Positions 1-6,504 are shown, counted from the stretch's first letter. The stretch is 6,632 nucleotides of DNA from Bacillota bacterium (GCA_021821225.1 JAKACR010000154.1:1-6632); one strand, 5' to 3'. Notes: generated by a model from the letters alone, not told the origin. Translations and numbers: made by a program.

Positions 1-246
1 GGAACGGCGGATTGCGTGCTGCTTGCGTCCGACGGCTTCGAACTGGTCGACTACAAGACCGACCAGCTTGACGGCGGGCGCCTGGCGGTACTGGACGGTC
101 GGACCCTGAACGCATACCGCACACAGGTGACGCTGTACTGTACAGCGCTCTCGCGGGCGCTGGAATTGCCCGCGCAGGCCGCTTATCTTTATTTTATGAG
201 CGCCGGTGAAATGATTCCGGTGACAGAACTCGCGCTTGATCTGTGA
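1..246 (+). CDS. addA: AddA (ATP-dependent helicase/nuclease subunit A), C-terminal fragment
   Basis: This is the last 81 residues of a protein whose beginning lies before the window. It reads in frame from base 1 to a TGA at 244-246. The fragment is a RecB-type PD-(D/E)XK nuclease core: GTAD at residues 1-4 supplies the first acidic metal ligand, LVDYKTD at 15-21 supplies the catalytic Asp17 and Lys19, and a Gln-x-x-x-Tyr element (QVTLY) follows. The tail YLYFMSAGEMIPV resembles the usual end of Bacillota AddA. In the family, AddA pairs with AddB to unwind and degrade double-strand DNA ends up to a Chi site, preparing 3' tails for RecA. The helicase part cannot be seen, so another UvrD-like helicase with the same nuclease domain is possible. 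AddB is less likely, because the cysteine cluster expected near its end is absent. The next gene, metH, is on the same strand 82 bases away and is functionally unrelated. Confidence 0.82.
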   Translation, partial: GTADCVLLASDGFELVDYKTDQLDGGRLAVLDGRTLNAYRTQVTLYCTALSRALELPAQAAYLYFMSAGEMIPVTELALDL

Positions 247-266
247 CAGCGCAGTCTGTGGCGACG

Positions 267-275
267 TGGTACACT
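267..275 (+). promoter_or_regulatory. Possible extended -10 promoter element ahead of metH
   Basis: TGG-TACACT at 267-275 has the TGn extension and four of six matches to TATAAT. A GTGACA at 243-248 resembles a -35 box but is 21 bases away, too far for a standard promoter, so only the extended -10 argument supports it. A TATATA at 295-300 is another candidate without a good -35. The 82-base gap also contains a 5-bp inverted repeat (CACTG at 272-276, CAGTG at 286-290). Transcription of metH by read-through from addA is equally possible. Confidence 0.22.
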
Positions 276-328
276 GATGAAGGAACAGTGCGCATATATA
301 CCCTGTTTTTTGCGAGAGGCGATCGGAT

Positions 329-3300
329 TTGCAAAAACTTGAGGATATGGCCGGATCGGCTTTCCCGTCGGCGCAGGATTCGCCGCTGGCGCGCAGGATG
401 AAGGAAAAGATTCTCATCCTGGACGGCGCCATGGGCACCATGATCCAGCAACAGAATCTGGGGCCGGAGGATTTTGGCGGCGAGCAGTACGAGGGATGCA
501 ACGAACTGCTGTGCTTCACCAGGCCGGACGTGATCAAGGACATCCACCGGGCGTATCTGGAGGCTGGCGCCGACATGATCGAGACCGACACGTTCGGCGC
601 GACGCGCATTGTGCTTGCGGAGTACGGTGTGGCGGACAAGGCGTTTGCACTTAACATCACGGCGGCGCAGCTTGCCCGCGCGGCGGCGGATGAGTGGAGC
701 ACGCCGGAGTGGCCGCGCTTCGTGGCGGGCGCGATGGGGCCAACCACCAAGACGCTCGCCGTGACCGGCGGCACCACGTTCGACGAACTGGTGGACATGT
801 ACCGCGAGCAGGCGCTGGGGCTGATGGAAGGCGGCGTCGATGCCCTGCTGCTGGAGACGTCCCAGGATACCCTGAACGTCAAGGCGGGCACGATCGGCAT
901 CCTGAACGCCTTTGCGGCGGCGGGACGGCGCGTTCCGGTGATGATCTCCGGCACCATTGAGCCGATGGGCACCACGCTGGCCGGACAGACCATCGAGGCG
1001 TTCTACATCTCTCTCGAACACGTTCACCCTGTTTCGGTGGGGCTCAATTGCGCCACGGGGCCGGAGTTCATGCGCGACCATCTGAGGACGCTCGCCGGCA
1101 TGGCGAAATCGGGTGTGAGTTGCTATCCGAACGCCGGGTTGCCTGACGAAAACGGCCACTATCACGAATCGCCCGCCAGCCTGGCGATGAAGATGGCCGC
1201 GTTCGCCCGCGAGGGCTGGCTGAATATCGCCGGCGGCTGCTGCGGCACCACGCCGGCGCACGTGCGGGCGCTCGCAGAGGCGCTCGGCGACATCCCGCCG
1301 CGCCGTGCGGCCGAGTCTCATCCACCGGCCATTTCCGGCATCGAACCGGTCTACGTCGAGGAGAGCAGCAGGCCCCTTCTGGTGGGAGAGCGGACCAACG
1401 TGCTCGGTTCGAAGAAGTTCAAGCGGCTGATTCTCGCCGGGAAATACGAAGAGGCGTCCGAAATCGCCAGACAGCAGGTGAAAAGCGGCGCCCACGTGAT
1501 CGACATCTGTCTGCAGGATCCGGACCGCGACGAGATGAAAGACATGGAGTTGTTTCTCCAGTTTGCCGCAAAAAAAGTCAAGGCGCCGTTTATGCTGGAT
1601 TCGACCGACGCGCGGGTGCTGGAGCTTGGGCTCAAGTACAGCCAGGGCAAGGCGATCATCAACTCGATCAATCTTGAGGACGGCCTGAAACGGTTTCGCG
1701 AGGTCGTTCCGCTGGCGCAGCGCTACGGGGCGGCCCTGGTTGTGGGCACGATTGACGAAACGGGGATGGCGGTCGCGCGTGACCGGAAACTGGCGGTTGC
1801 GCTGCGTTCGCGCGATATCCTTGTTCAAGAGTTCGGCATCGATCCAGGGGACGTGATCTTTGATCCGCTGGTGTTTCCGGTGGGGACAGGCGATGAGAAC
1901 TACATCGGTTCGGCCGTGGAAACCCTTGAGGGGATCAGACTGATCAAGCAGGCCATGCCCGAGTGTCACACGGTGCTCGGTCTCAGCAACGTGTCGTTCG
2001 GTCTGCCGCCAGTCGGACGCGAAGTGCTGAACGCGGTGTTTCTGTACCACTGCACGCGCGCCGGGCTTGACTTCGCGATCGTCAACACGGAACGCCTGGA
2101 GCGCTACGCGTCGATACCGGAACATGAGCGGGAATTGGCGGAGGCGCTGCTGTTTCGCACCACCGATGAGGCGCTGGCCGAGTTCACCGCGTTTTACCGC
2201 GAGAAGAAGGCCGTGCAGCAGGCGCCGTCCGACTCGCTCACCCTGGAGGAGCGCTTGGCGCGCTATGTGGTGGAGGGTAGCAAGGAAGGACTGATGCCGG
2301 ATCTGGAGGAGGCCCTGCGGCAGTATGCACCCCTGGACGTGATCAACGGACCGCTGATGAACGGCATGGCGGAAGTGGGCCGTCTGTTCAACAACAATGA
2401 GCTGATCGTCGCGGAAGTGCTCCAGAGCGCCGAGGTGATGAAGGCGTCCGTGTCGTTTCTGGAACCGCACATGGAGCGGTCCGACGCCGCGAACAAGGGC
2501 ACGATCCTGCTCGCCACGGTGAAAGGCGATGTGCATGACATCGGCAAGAACCTTGTTGAAATCATTCTCGCGAACAATGGCTACAAAGTGATCAATCTTG
2601 GCATCAAGGTGCCGCCTGAACAGTTGATCGAGGCGTACCGGCGTGAACGGCCCGACGCCATCGGCCTGTCGGGCCTGCTTGTGAAATCCGCGCAACAGAT
2701 GGTCGTGACGGCGCAGGATCTGAAAAACGCCGGTATCGACGTACCGCTGCTCGTCGGGGGAGCCGCGCTGACGAAAAAGTTCACCAACCTGCGCATCGCG
2801 CCGGAATACGAGGGGCTTGTCCTGTACGCCAAGGACGCGATGGAAGGACTCGACATCGCCAACCGGCTCAACCAGCCGGAGTTTCGCGCCAGGATTGTGC
2901 AGGAATTGCGCGACGCCGTTCACTCGGACGTGATGCCGTCCGGCGGCAGGCAGGGGGATGGGGAAAGCGACGGCGGAGCGCGGTCGGACGTGTCGCGCGC
3001 GGCGCCCGTGTACGTGCCGCCCGACTTTGACCGCCATGTGTTGCGCGATTATCCGCTTCGCTTCATTGAGCCGTATCTCAACTGGCAGATGCTGATGGGC
3101 AAACACATGGGCTTTCGCGGAAATGTGGAAAAGAAGCTGGCGGAGGGCGACGAGAAGGCGCTTGAACTCAGGGCGGTCTTTGACCGGTTGCTGCAGGAGG
3201 CCGCGCGCGACGGGATCATCCGGGCCAACGCCGTGTACCGTTTTTTTCCGGCGCAGGCCAGCGGCAACCGGGTGACGGTGCATGATCCGGACGATCCGTC

Positions 3301-3820
3301 GCGCGTTCTGGAGACGTTTGACTTTCCGCGCCAGAGCGGCGATTCGCGCCTGTGCCTGGCGGATTTCCTGCGCGAGCAAAACGGCGGTGTCATGGATTAC
3401 GTTGCCTTTTTCACCGTCACAACGGGCCGCGGCGTGCGCGAACTGTCCGAACGCTGGAAGGCGGAAGGAGACTATGTCCGATCGTACGGTCTGCAGGCGT
3501 TGGCCCTGGAACTGGCGGAGGCGTTCGCGGAGCGGCTGCACCACATGCTGCGCGATATCTGGGGGTTTCCCGATTCGCCCGGCATGACGATGCGGGAGCG
3601 CTTCATCGCCCGCTATCAGGGATTGCGCGTGTCTTTTGGCTACCCGGCCTGTCCGAATATCGAAGACCAGGGCCAACTGTTTCGCCTGCTCCGGCCGGAG
3701 GATATCGGCGTGGAACTGACGGAGGGCTTCATGATGGAACCGGAGGCTTCCGTGTCGGCCATGGTGTTCTCTCATCCTGAAGCGCGTTATTTTAACGTGG
3801 CGGACGCGCGCGGCGTGTGA
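329..3820 (+). CDS. metH: Cobalamin-dependent methionine synthase (MetH)
   Basis: Cytoplasmic enzyme that moves a methyl group from 5-methyltetrahydrofolate to homocysteine through cob(I)alamin, giving methionine. All four modules are present in 1163 residues, near the family's usual length. The homocysteine domain (about 25-325) has zinc ligands Cys241 (GLNCATGP) and Cys304/Cys305 (GGCCGTTP). The folate domain (about 348-605) has GERTN at 353-357 and NVSFG at 554-558. The cap and B12 domains (about 637-865) carry DVHDIG at 734-739 with His736 as the cobalt ligand, then GLSG with Ser781 and VGGAAL. After a Gly/Ser/Asp-rich linker (866-892) comes the reactivation domain with the AdoMet motif R1100-x-x-x-GYPACP and a conserved LTEGF...EASVS end. 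The TTG start at 329 is chosen because GAGAGG (314-319) lies 9 bases upstream; the ATG at 347 has its GAGG only 3 bases away, and an ATG at 398-400 lacks a clear site. Reactivation implies a flavodoxin-type electron donor, not seen here. The gene leads a probable three-gene unit. Confidence 0.98.
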   Translation: MQKLEDMAGSAFPSAQDSPLARRMKEKILILDGAMGTMIQQQNLGPEDFGGEQYEGCNELLCFTRPDVIKDIHRAYLEAGADMIETDTFGATRIVLAEYGVADKAFALNITAAQLARAAADEWSTPEWPRFVAGAMGPTTKTLAVTGGTTFDELVDMYREQALGLMEGGVDALLLETSQDTLNVKAGTIGILNAFAAAGRRVPVMISGTIEPMGTTLAGQTIEAFYISLEHVHPVSVGLNCATGPEFMRDHLRTLAGMAKSGVSCYPNAGLPDENGHYHESPASLAMKMAAFAREGWLNIAGGCCGTTPAHVRALAEALGDIPPRRAAESHPPAISGIEPVYVEESSRPLLVGERTNVLGSKKFKRLILAGKYEEASEIARQQVKSGAHVIDICLQDPDRDEMKDMELFLQFAAKKVKAPFMLDSTDARVLELGLKYSQGKAIINSINLEDGLKRFREVVPLAQRYGAALVVGTIDETGMAVARDRKLAVALRSRDILVQEFGIDPGDVIFDPLVFPVGTGDENYIGSAVETLEGIRLIKQAMPECHTVLGLSNVSFGLPPVGREVLNAVFLYHCTRAGLDFAIVNTERLERYASIPEHERELAEALLFRTTDEALAEFTAFYREKKAVQQAPSDSLTLEERLARYVVEGSKEGLMPDLEEALRQYAPLDVINGPLMNGMAEVGRLFNNNELIVAEVLQSAEVMKASVSFLEPHMERSDAANKGTILLATVKGDVHDIGKNLVEIILANNGYKVINLGIKVPPEQLIEAYRRERPDAIGLSGLLVKSAQQMVVTAQDLKNAGIDVPLLVGGAALTKKFTNLRIAPEYEGLVLYAKDAMEGLDIANRLNQPEFRARIVQELRDAVHSDVMPSGGRQGDGESDGGARSDVSRAAPVYVPPDFDRHVLRDYPLRFIEPYLNWQMLMGKHMGFRGNVEKKLAEGDEKALELRAVFDRLLQEAARDGIIRANAVYRFFPAQASGNRVTVHDPDDPSRVLETFDFPRQSGDSRLCLADFLREQNGGVMDYVAFFTVTTGRGVRELSERWKAEGDYVRSYGLQALALELAEAFAERLHHMLRDIWGFPDSPGMTMRERFIARYQGLRVSFGYPACPNIEDQGQLFRLLRPEDIGVELTEGFMMEPEASVSAMVFSHPEARYFNVADARGV

Positions 3821-3834
3821 TGGAGGCGTAGGCG

Positions 3835-4119
3835 ATGATGATCGGGATCGGTTTTGGCAACTGGTGGCAGAGTCTGCTCATGCTCGTCGGCACGAGCCTA
3901 GCGAGTTATCTGCTGTACCGGGCTGTGCGAGGATCGGTTGCCCGCGTTTCCCGACCGTCTTCGAGAGCGCGGTTGCGCGAGCAGATGTACGAACAGCGCA
4001 GGCGGGCGCGCGCGCTCGCACGGGAATATGACCTGACAGACGAGGAGATCGAACGCCGGATCGATGCGATCTGCGATTCACAGAACGGACCGGGCGACGG
4101 CGGGAAAGACGGGAGATGA
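3835..4119 (+). CDS. Small single-pass membrane protein of unknown function
   Basis: A 94-residue protein that I do not recognise. Residues about 9-30 form a hydrophobic stretch rich in Trp, Leu, Val and Ala (beginning NWWQSLLMLVG), best read as one membrane-spanning helix or an uncleaved signal anchor. The remainder is strongly basic, then mixed-charge and probably helical (about 45-80, containing EQRRRARALAREYD and DEEIERRIDAI), with a short Gly/Asp-rich tail. The positive charges after the helix suggest that the C-terminal part faces the cytoplasm. GGAGG at 3822-3826 lies 8 bases before the ATG at 3835; a second ATG follows directly and could serve equally well. The gene starts 14 bases after metH stops and ends 4 bases before the SDR starts, so it is almost certainly co-transcribed with both. 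Its codon use matches metH, which supports it being a real gene. Confidence 0.75.
   Translation: MMIGIGFGNWWQSLLMLVGTSLASYLLYRAVRGSVARVSRPSSRARLREQMYEQRRRARALAREYDLTDEEIERRIDAICDSQNGPGDGGKDGR
4111..4115 (+). promoter_or_regulatory. Ribosome binding site that sets the SDR start
   Basis: GGGAG at 4111-4115 sits 8 bases before ATG 4124, inside the last codons of the small membrane protein gene. It decides in favour of 4124 over the upstream in-frame codon at 4064, which would add 20 residues with no place in the SDR fold. Confidence 0.7.
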
Positions 4120-4123
4120 CGGG

Positions 4124-4915
4124 ATGGGCGCCGTGGTCGTCACCGGCGGCTCGCGCGGGTTTGGATATGCCTTGGCGCAGGCGTTTCTTGAACAGGGTCG
4201 CGACGTGCTCCTGTGCGGCAGGGACGCGGTGCGGATCGAGAGCGCCGTTTCTTGCTTGTCGACTCCGCCGGACGCACGCGGGCGCGTGGCCGGTGTGACC
4301 TGTGATGTCCGCGACAAGGCGGCGGCCCAGGCGGTCTGGGATGAGGCTGCCGCCCGGTTTGGCGGAGTGGACATCTGGGTGAACAACGCGGGGGTGCGCC
4401 AGTCGGGTGAGGCACTCTGGGAACTGGATGAGGAGGATGTCGAACAGGTCGTGCGGACGAATCTGCTCGGCGTGATCTTCGGATCCCAGATTGCCATGAC
4501 CGGCATGCTGCGCCAGGGCGGCGGGCAGATCTTCAACGTGGAGGGGTTTGGCGGCAACGGCATGTTGCGCCGGGGGCTGAATCTGTACGGCACGTCGAAG
4601 CGCGCGGTCGCCCATTTCACCAGGGCGTTGGCACGCGAGGCCGTCGGTACGCCGGTGCGCGTCGGCCTGCTGCGGCCGGGAATGATGGTGACGGACCTGC
4701 TGCGCGATTCTTCCGGCAAATTTCCCGAGACGGAGCAGTTTCGCACGGCCCTGCGCATTGTGGGCGACAGGCCACTTCCGGTGGCGCGCCACATGGTGCG
4801 GCGTATGACGGCCAACCGGAAAAACGGCGCACATTTTGTCTGGCTGACGCGCTGGCGCATCGGGTGGCGCCTGCTCCAATTCCTCTTTGTCCGGCGCGAT
4901 CTCGGGGAGCAGTGA
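4124..4915 (+). CDS. Short-chain dehydrogenase/reductase, chlorophyll b reductase-like branch
   Basis: A 263-residue classical-size SDR, which catalyses NAD(P)-dependent oxidation or reduction of a substrate that cannot be named from sequence. The Rossmann fold is clear: TGGSRGFG at 7-14, a CDVRD after beta 3 (Asp61), NNAG at 87-90, Asn113 of the helix-4 site, YGTSK at 155-159 (catalytic Tyr155 and Lys159) and RPG at 184-186. Arg11 and Arg33 suggest a preference for NADP(H). The catalytic Ser expected 13-14 residues before the Tyr is absent; the strand reads IFNVEGFGGNG. From memory this wording is like the NYC1/NOL chlorophyll b reductase group and its bacterial relatives, which have IFN-x-(D/E)-G there, so the change is probably typical of the branch and not damage. 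The end (about 243-257, WRIGWRLLQFLFVRR) is hydrophobic and basic and may touch the membrane. It starts 4 bases after the preceding gene and is the last gene of the metH unit. Confidence 0.92.
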   Translation: MGAVVVTGGSRGFGYALAQAFLEQGRDVLLCGRDAVRIESAVSCLSTPPDARGRVAGVTCDVRDKAAAQAVWDEAAARFGGVDIWVNNAGVRQSGEALWELDEEDVEQVVRTNLLGVIFGSQIAMTGMLRQGGGQIFNVEGFGGNGMLRRGLNLYGTSKRAVAHFTRALAREAVGTPVRVGLLRPGMMVTDLLRDSSGKFPETEQFRTALRIVGDRPLPVARHMVRRMTANRKNGAHFVWLTRWRIGWRLLQFLFVRRDLGEQ

Positions 4916-4928
4916 TAAAGTTCGCGAC

Positions 4929-4978
4929 GCAGGCGCGGTGGTTCCACGCACTGCGTGGGTCTTACCTGCTCTCTTTTT
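4929..4978 (+). terminator. Probable rho-independent terminator of the metH unit
   Basis: An outer GCAGG (4929-4933) pairs with CCTGC (4965-4969), enclosing a perfect inner stem CCACGC/GCGTGG (4944-4949 with 4953-4958, three-base loop). TCTCTTTTT follows immediately (4970-4978). The T-rich tail is on the plus strand, so it fits the end of the SDR gene, whose stop is 16 bases upstream. The minus-strand reading has no comparable T tract, so it does not obviously serve the converging chdC. The internal loop between the two stems makes this less regular than a textbook terminator. Confidence 0.55.
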
Positions 4979-5008
4979 GAACAGGCTCTATAAACAGGGA
5001 CAACTAGG

Positions 5009-5692
5009 CTACAGGTACAGAACTTCTGCAATGGCTTCTTTCAATTCGACCCGGCGACCAATGATAAACGGGCCTTCGGATTTGGCGTACAGTCTGGATT
5101 TCGAGTCGCGCAACCGTCTTATCATCGGTACAAATACGGACAAATCATCCGTTTCATAGGAAAGGAGCCATTCTGCTTCACCAAGTCCAAAAGCGTGGAC
5201 GCCGTTTGTCAAAATTTCCTTAAATTCATGCCCCATCGCACCGTGCTCCTGAAGCAGCGCACGCCGTTCAATCGACGGGAGGAGATACCATTCGGCAGAT
5301 CGCACAAACGGATAGAAACAAAGATACTTCCTGGGCGGGATCCCCTTGGAGAACGAAGGGATGTGATTCTTGTTAAACTCCATATGCCTCACCATGCCGA
5401 CAAACGCGTGGGATGACTCGGCAACTTTTCCAAACGCTGATTTTCGTATGCGAAGCTGAAGTTTTTGCACATCCTCAATGTCTTTGCCGTGCATCCAGAG
5501 AAGCAGGTCTGTATCGCCGCGAAAGCCCTGAACCAAATACGCTCCGCGAAGAGTGACCTTATCCCTGAACTGTTCGACGATATCAACGACTTCCTGGACG
5601 GCGGCCCTTTTTTCTTCGTCTGGCATATCGTGAACACGAGATGAAACCTTGAGGGCCAGATGACCAGTGAACTGACTTTCGAGCTTGTCCAC
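5009..5692 (-). CDS. chdC: Coproheme decarboxylase (ChdC/HemQ, chlorite dismutase family)
   Basis: Converts coproheme III to heme b with hydrogen peroxide, the last step of the coproporphyrin-dependent heme pathway, in the cytoplasm. The 227-residue product has GFRGDTDLLLWM at 56-67, EFNKNHIPSF at 105-114, YLCFYPFVRSAEWYLLP at 123-139, EHG at 149-151 and FGLGEAEWLLSYE at 168-180. Tyr127 fits the catalytic tyrosine and His150 the proximal heme ligand. His110 lies 17 residues before Tyr127, the same spacing as distal His118 and Tyr135 in the Corynebacterium diphtheriae enzyme. About 13 residues after His150, where chlorite dismutases have Arg and Bacillus/Listeria-type ChdC has Gln, this protein has Thr162/Asn163, so chlorite dismutation is not expected. 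The GTG at 5692 is preferred over the GTG at 5713: GGAGG lies 7 bases before it, and 5713 is only 3 bases past a likely -10 box. The gene converges on the SDR. Sampled GC is near 51%, against 60% or more in metH. No other heme gene is in view. Confidence 0.9.
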   Translation of the reverse strand: MDKLESQFTGHLALKVSSRVHDMPDEEKRAAVQEVVDIVEQFRDKVTLRGAYLVQGFRGDTDLLLWMHGKDIEDVQKLQLRIRKSAFGKVAESSHAFVGMVRHMEFNKNHIPSFSKGIPPRKYLCFYPFVRSAEWYLLPSIERRALLQEHGAMGHEFKEILTNGVHAFGLGEAEWLLSYETDDLSVFVPMIRRLRDSKSRLYAKSEGPFIIGRRVELKEAIAEVLYL

Positions 5693-5699
5693 CGCTACT

Positions 5700-5704
5700 C
5701 CTCC
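5700..5704 (-). promoter_or_regulatory. Ribosome binding site that sets the chdC start
   Basis: On the minus strand GGAGG (followed by A) occupies 5704 down to 5700, 7 bases before GTG 5692. It would lie inside the coding region if the upstream GTG at 5713 were used, so it argues for the shorter 227-residue protein. Confidence 0.75.
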
Positions 5705-5716
5705 AATAACCACAAA

Positions 5717-5722
5717 ATTATA
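5717..5722 (-). promoter_or_regulatory. chdC: Likely -10 box of the chdC promoter
   Basis: The minus strand reads a perfect TATAAT from 5722 to 5717. Transcription would start near 5710, giving a leader of under 20 bases that holds just the ribosome binding site. The -35 is poor: the best candidate is a TTGCCG 20 bases upstream, longer than the usual 16-18. A weak -35 would fit dependence on an activator, but that is inference. Confidence 0.45.
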
Positions 5723-5765
5723 TGTGTGCCTTCTATGAATTCCGGCAATTCACATAGGCACGCAT
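5722..5765. repeat. Imperfect 44-base palindrome upstream of chdC
   Basis: The outer arms at 5722-5730 and 5757-5765 (ATGTGTGCC and GGCACGCAT) pair over 9 positions with one G-T. The inner arms TAT/ATA (5734-5736 with 5754-5756) and GAATT/AATTC (5737-5741 with 5747-5751) continue the stem around a CCGGC loop. One side has a 3-base and the other a 2-base interruption, and about 17 pairs form in total. It abuts the -10 box of chdC and covers its spacer and -35 zone. It could be an operator, a DNA cruciform or part of a small RNA. No T-run follows on either strand, which speaks against a terminator. Confidence 0.5.
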
Positions 5766-5791
5766 GCGAAGAAGTATCATAAGAGTCAGTT

Positions 5792-5820
5792 TTGCAAATT
5801 GCTCGGGGACAATATATGAT
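5792..5820 (+). promoter_or_regulatory. Candidate promoter for the nucleotidyltransferase gene
   Basis: TTGCAA at 5792-5797 and TATGAT at 5815-5820 are separated by exactly 17 bases, with four of six and five of six matches to the housekeeping consensus. Transcription would start near 5827, leaving a leader of about 80 bases before ATG 5906. The leader contains a short GATC-TTCG-GATC hairpin (5873-5884) and an AT-rich patch at 5861-5872. The rest of the 213-base divergent spacer shows no additional gene. Confidence 0.45.
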
Positions 5821-5905
5821 GAAACACACATAGTCTGAAGCCGCGGTACCAAGGCGTCGACATTTTATTATTGATCTTCGGATCGGAAGCGAGTGGGCTT
5901 TCCGT

Positions 5906-6475
5906 ATGGATGCATACACAGCACGGCTGACGGAGTTGATCCGGACGGATGTCTGGTTTTCATCCATCCTGAGAGCTGTGAGGGACTGCGATCCGCCGGA
6001 CTGGCTGGTCGGCGGAGGCGTGCTGCGTAATCTCGTATGGGATCATCTGCATGGATACACAGCCGCCACTCCGCTGCGGGATGTCGATGTGGCCTATTTC
6101 GACGGGGAGAATCTGCGCGATTCGCGGGATCGTGAGGTCGAACGCTGCCTTCACGCGCGCCTGCCGGGCGTTCCATGGCAGGTGAAAAACCAGGCGGCCG
6201 TTCATCTGTGGTATGAGCAGGTCTTCGGATTTCCGGTTCAGCCACTCGTCTCCAGCTCGGATGGCGTGGGAACATGGCCCGAGACGGCGACCAGCGTGGC
6301 GGTGCGGCTGCTGGTCGACGATCGGCTTCGAGTTGTTGCGCCGTGCGGACTGGCCGACCTGTTCGACGGGATTCTCCGGCGCAATCCGAGGCGAGTGAGC
6401 CCGGAGATTTTCGAAAACAGACTGCGCGAAAAGCGGATCGTTGAAGTTTGGCCGCGGATTCGCGTCGTAAGATGA
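5906..6475 (+). CDS. Nucleotidyltransferase-family protein (NTP_transf_6 / DUF925 type)
   Basis: A 189-residue protein matching the small bacterial family of predicted nucleotidyltransferases known as NTP_transf_6. Visible hallmarks are WLVGGGVLRNLVWDHLHG at 33-50, the paired metal-binding aspartates in RDVDVAYFD (Asp59 and Asp61), WQVKNQAAVH at 91-100 and TWPETATSVAVRL at 124-136, ending in the typical WPRIRV. These give the GG...DxD pattern of the polymerase-beta fold. The family's substrate is not established to my knowledge, so only a nucleotide-transfer role can be proposed. Length is full for the family and the frame is intact. ATG 5906 has no strong Shine-Dalgarno (GGAAG at 5885-5889 is 16 bases away), and no alternative ATG, GTG or TTG in frame occurs in the 45 bases before it, so weak translation is likely. 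It is divergent from chdC, and 34 bases after its stop the putative insertion sequence begins. Its GC content is back near that of metH. Confidence 0.85.
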   Translation: MDAYTARLTELIRTDVWFSSILRAVRDCDPPDWLVGGGVLRNLVWDHLHGYTAATPLRDVDVAYFDGENLRDSRDREVERCLHARLPGVPWQVKNQAAVHLWYEQVFGFPVQPLVSSSDGVGTWPETATSVAVRLLVDDRLRVVAPCGLADLFDGILRRNPRRVSPEIFENRLREKRIVEVWPRIRVVR

Positions 6476-6492
6476 TTGGGGTGGGGCACAAA

Positions 6493-6504
6493 CCCGGATC
6501 CGGG
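6493..6504. repeat. Perfect 12-base palindrome after the nucleotidyltransferase gene
   Basis: CCCGGATCCGGG is fully self-complementary and lies 17 bases after the stop codon. As RNA it could form a 4-bp stem with a GATC loop, weakly extended by GGCAC/GTGTC outside it. No T-run follows. It could be the stem of a terminator whose tail was displaced by the insertion element next to it, but this is speculative. Confidence 0.35.

Noticed and set aside
272..311. Terminator after addA (CACTG/CAGTG stem with a later T-run)
   Set aside because: The stem is only 5 bp with a 9-base loop, and the T-run at 305-311 starts 14 bases after it, so intrinsic termination is unlikely.
194..3775. A minus-strand open frame of 1193 codons opposite metH
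   Set aside because: It lies almost wholly antisense to an unmistakable, fully conserved metH. Its composition is His/Arg-rich with no recognisable domain, as expected from the complement of GC-rich codons.
4979..4998. Repeated AACAGG near the chdC 3' end
   Set aside because: Two copies of a 6-base word 13 bases apart are expected by chance, and no related structure is visible.
3878..5031. Two long minus-strand open frames opposite the small membrane protein and SDR genes
   Set aside because: Both are antisense to genes with clear motifs and ribosome binding sites, have Arg/Pro/Ser-rich shadow composition and show no domain.
5009..5692. Chlorite dismutase as the function of the Cld-family gene
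   Set aside because: The distal arginine needed for chlorite dismutation is replaced by Thr/Asn, while the tyrosine and histidines of coproheme decarboxylases are present.
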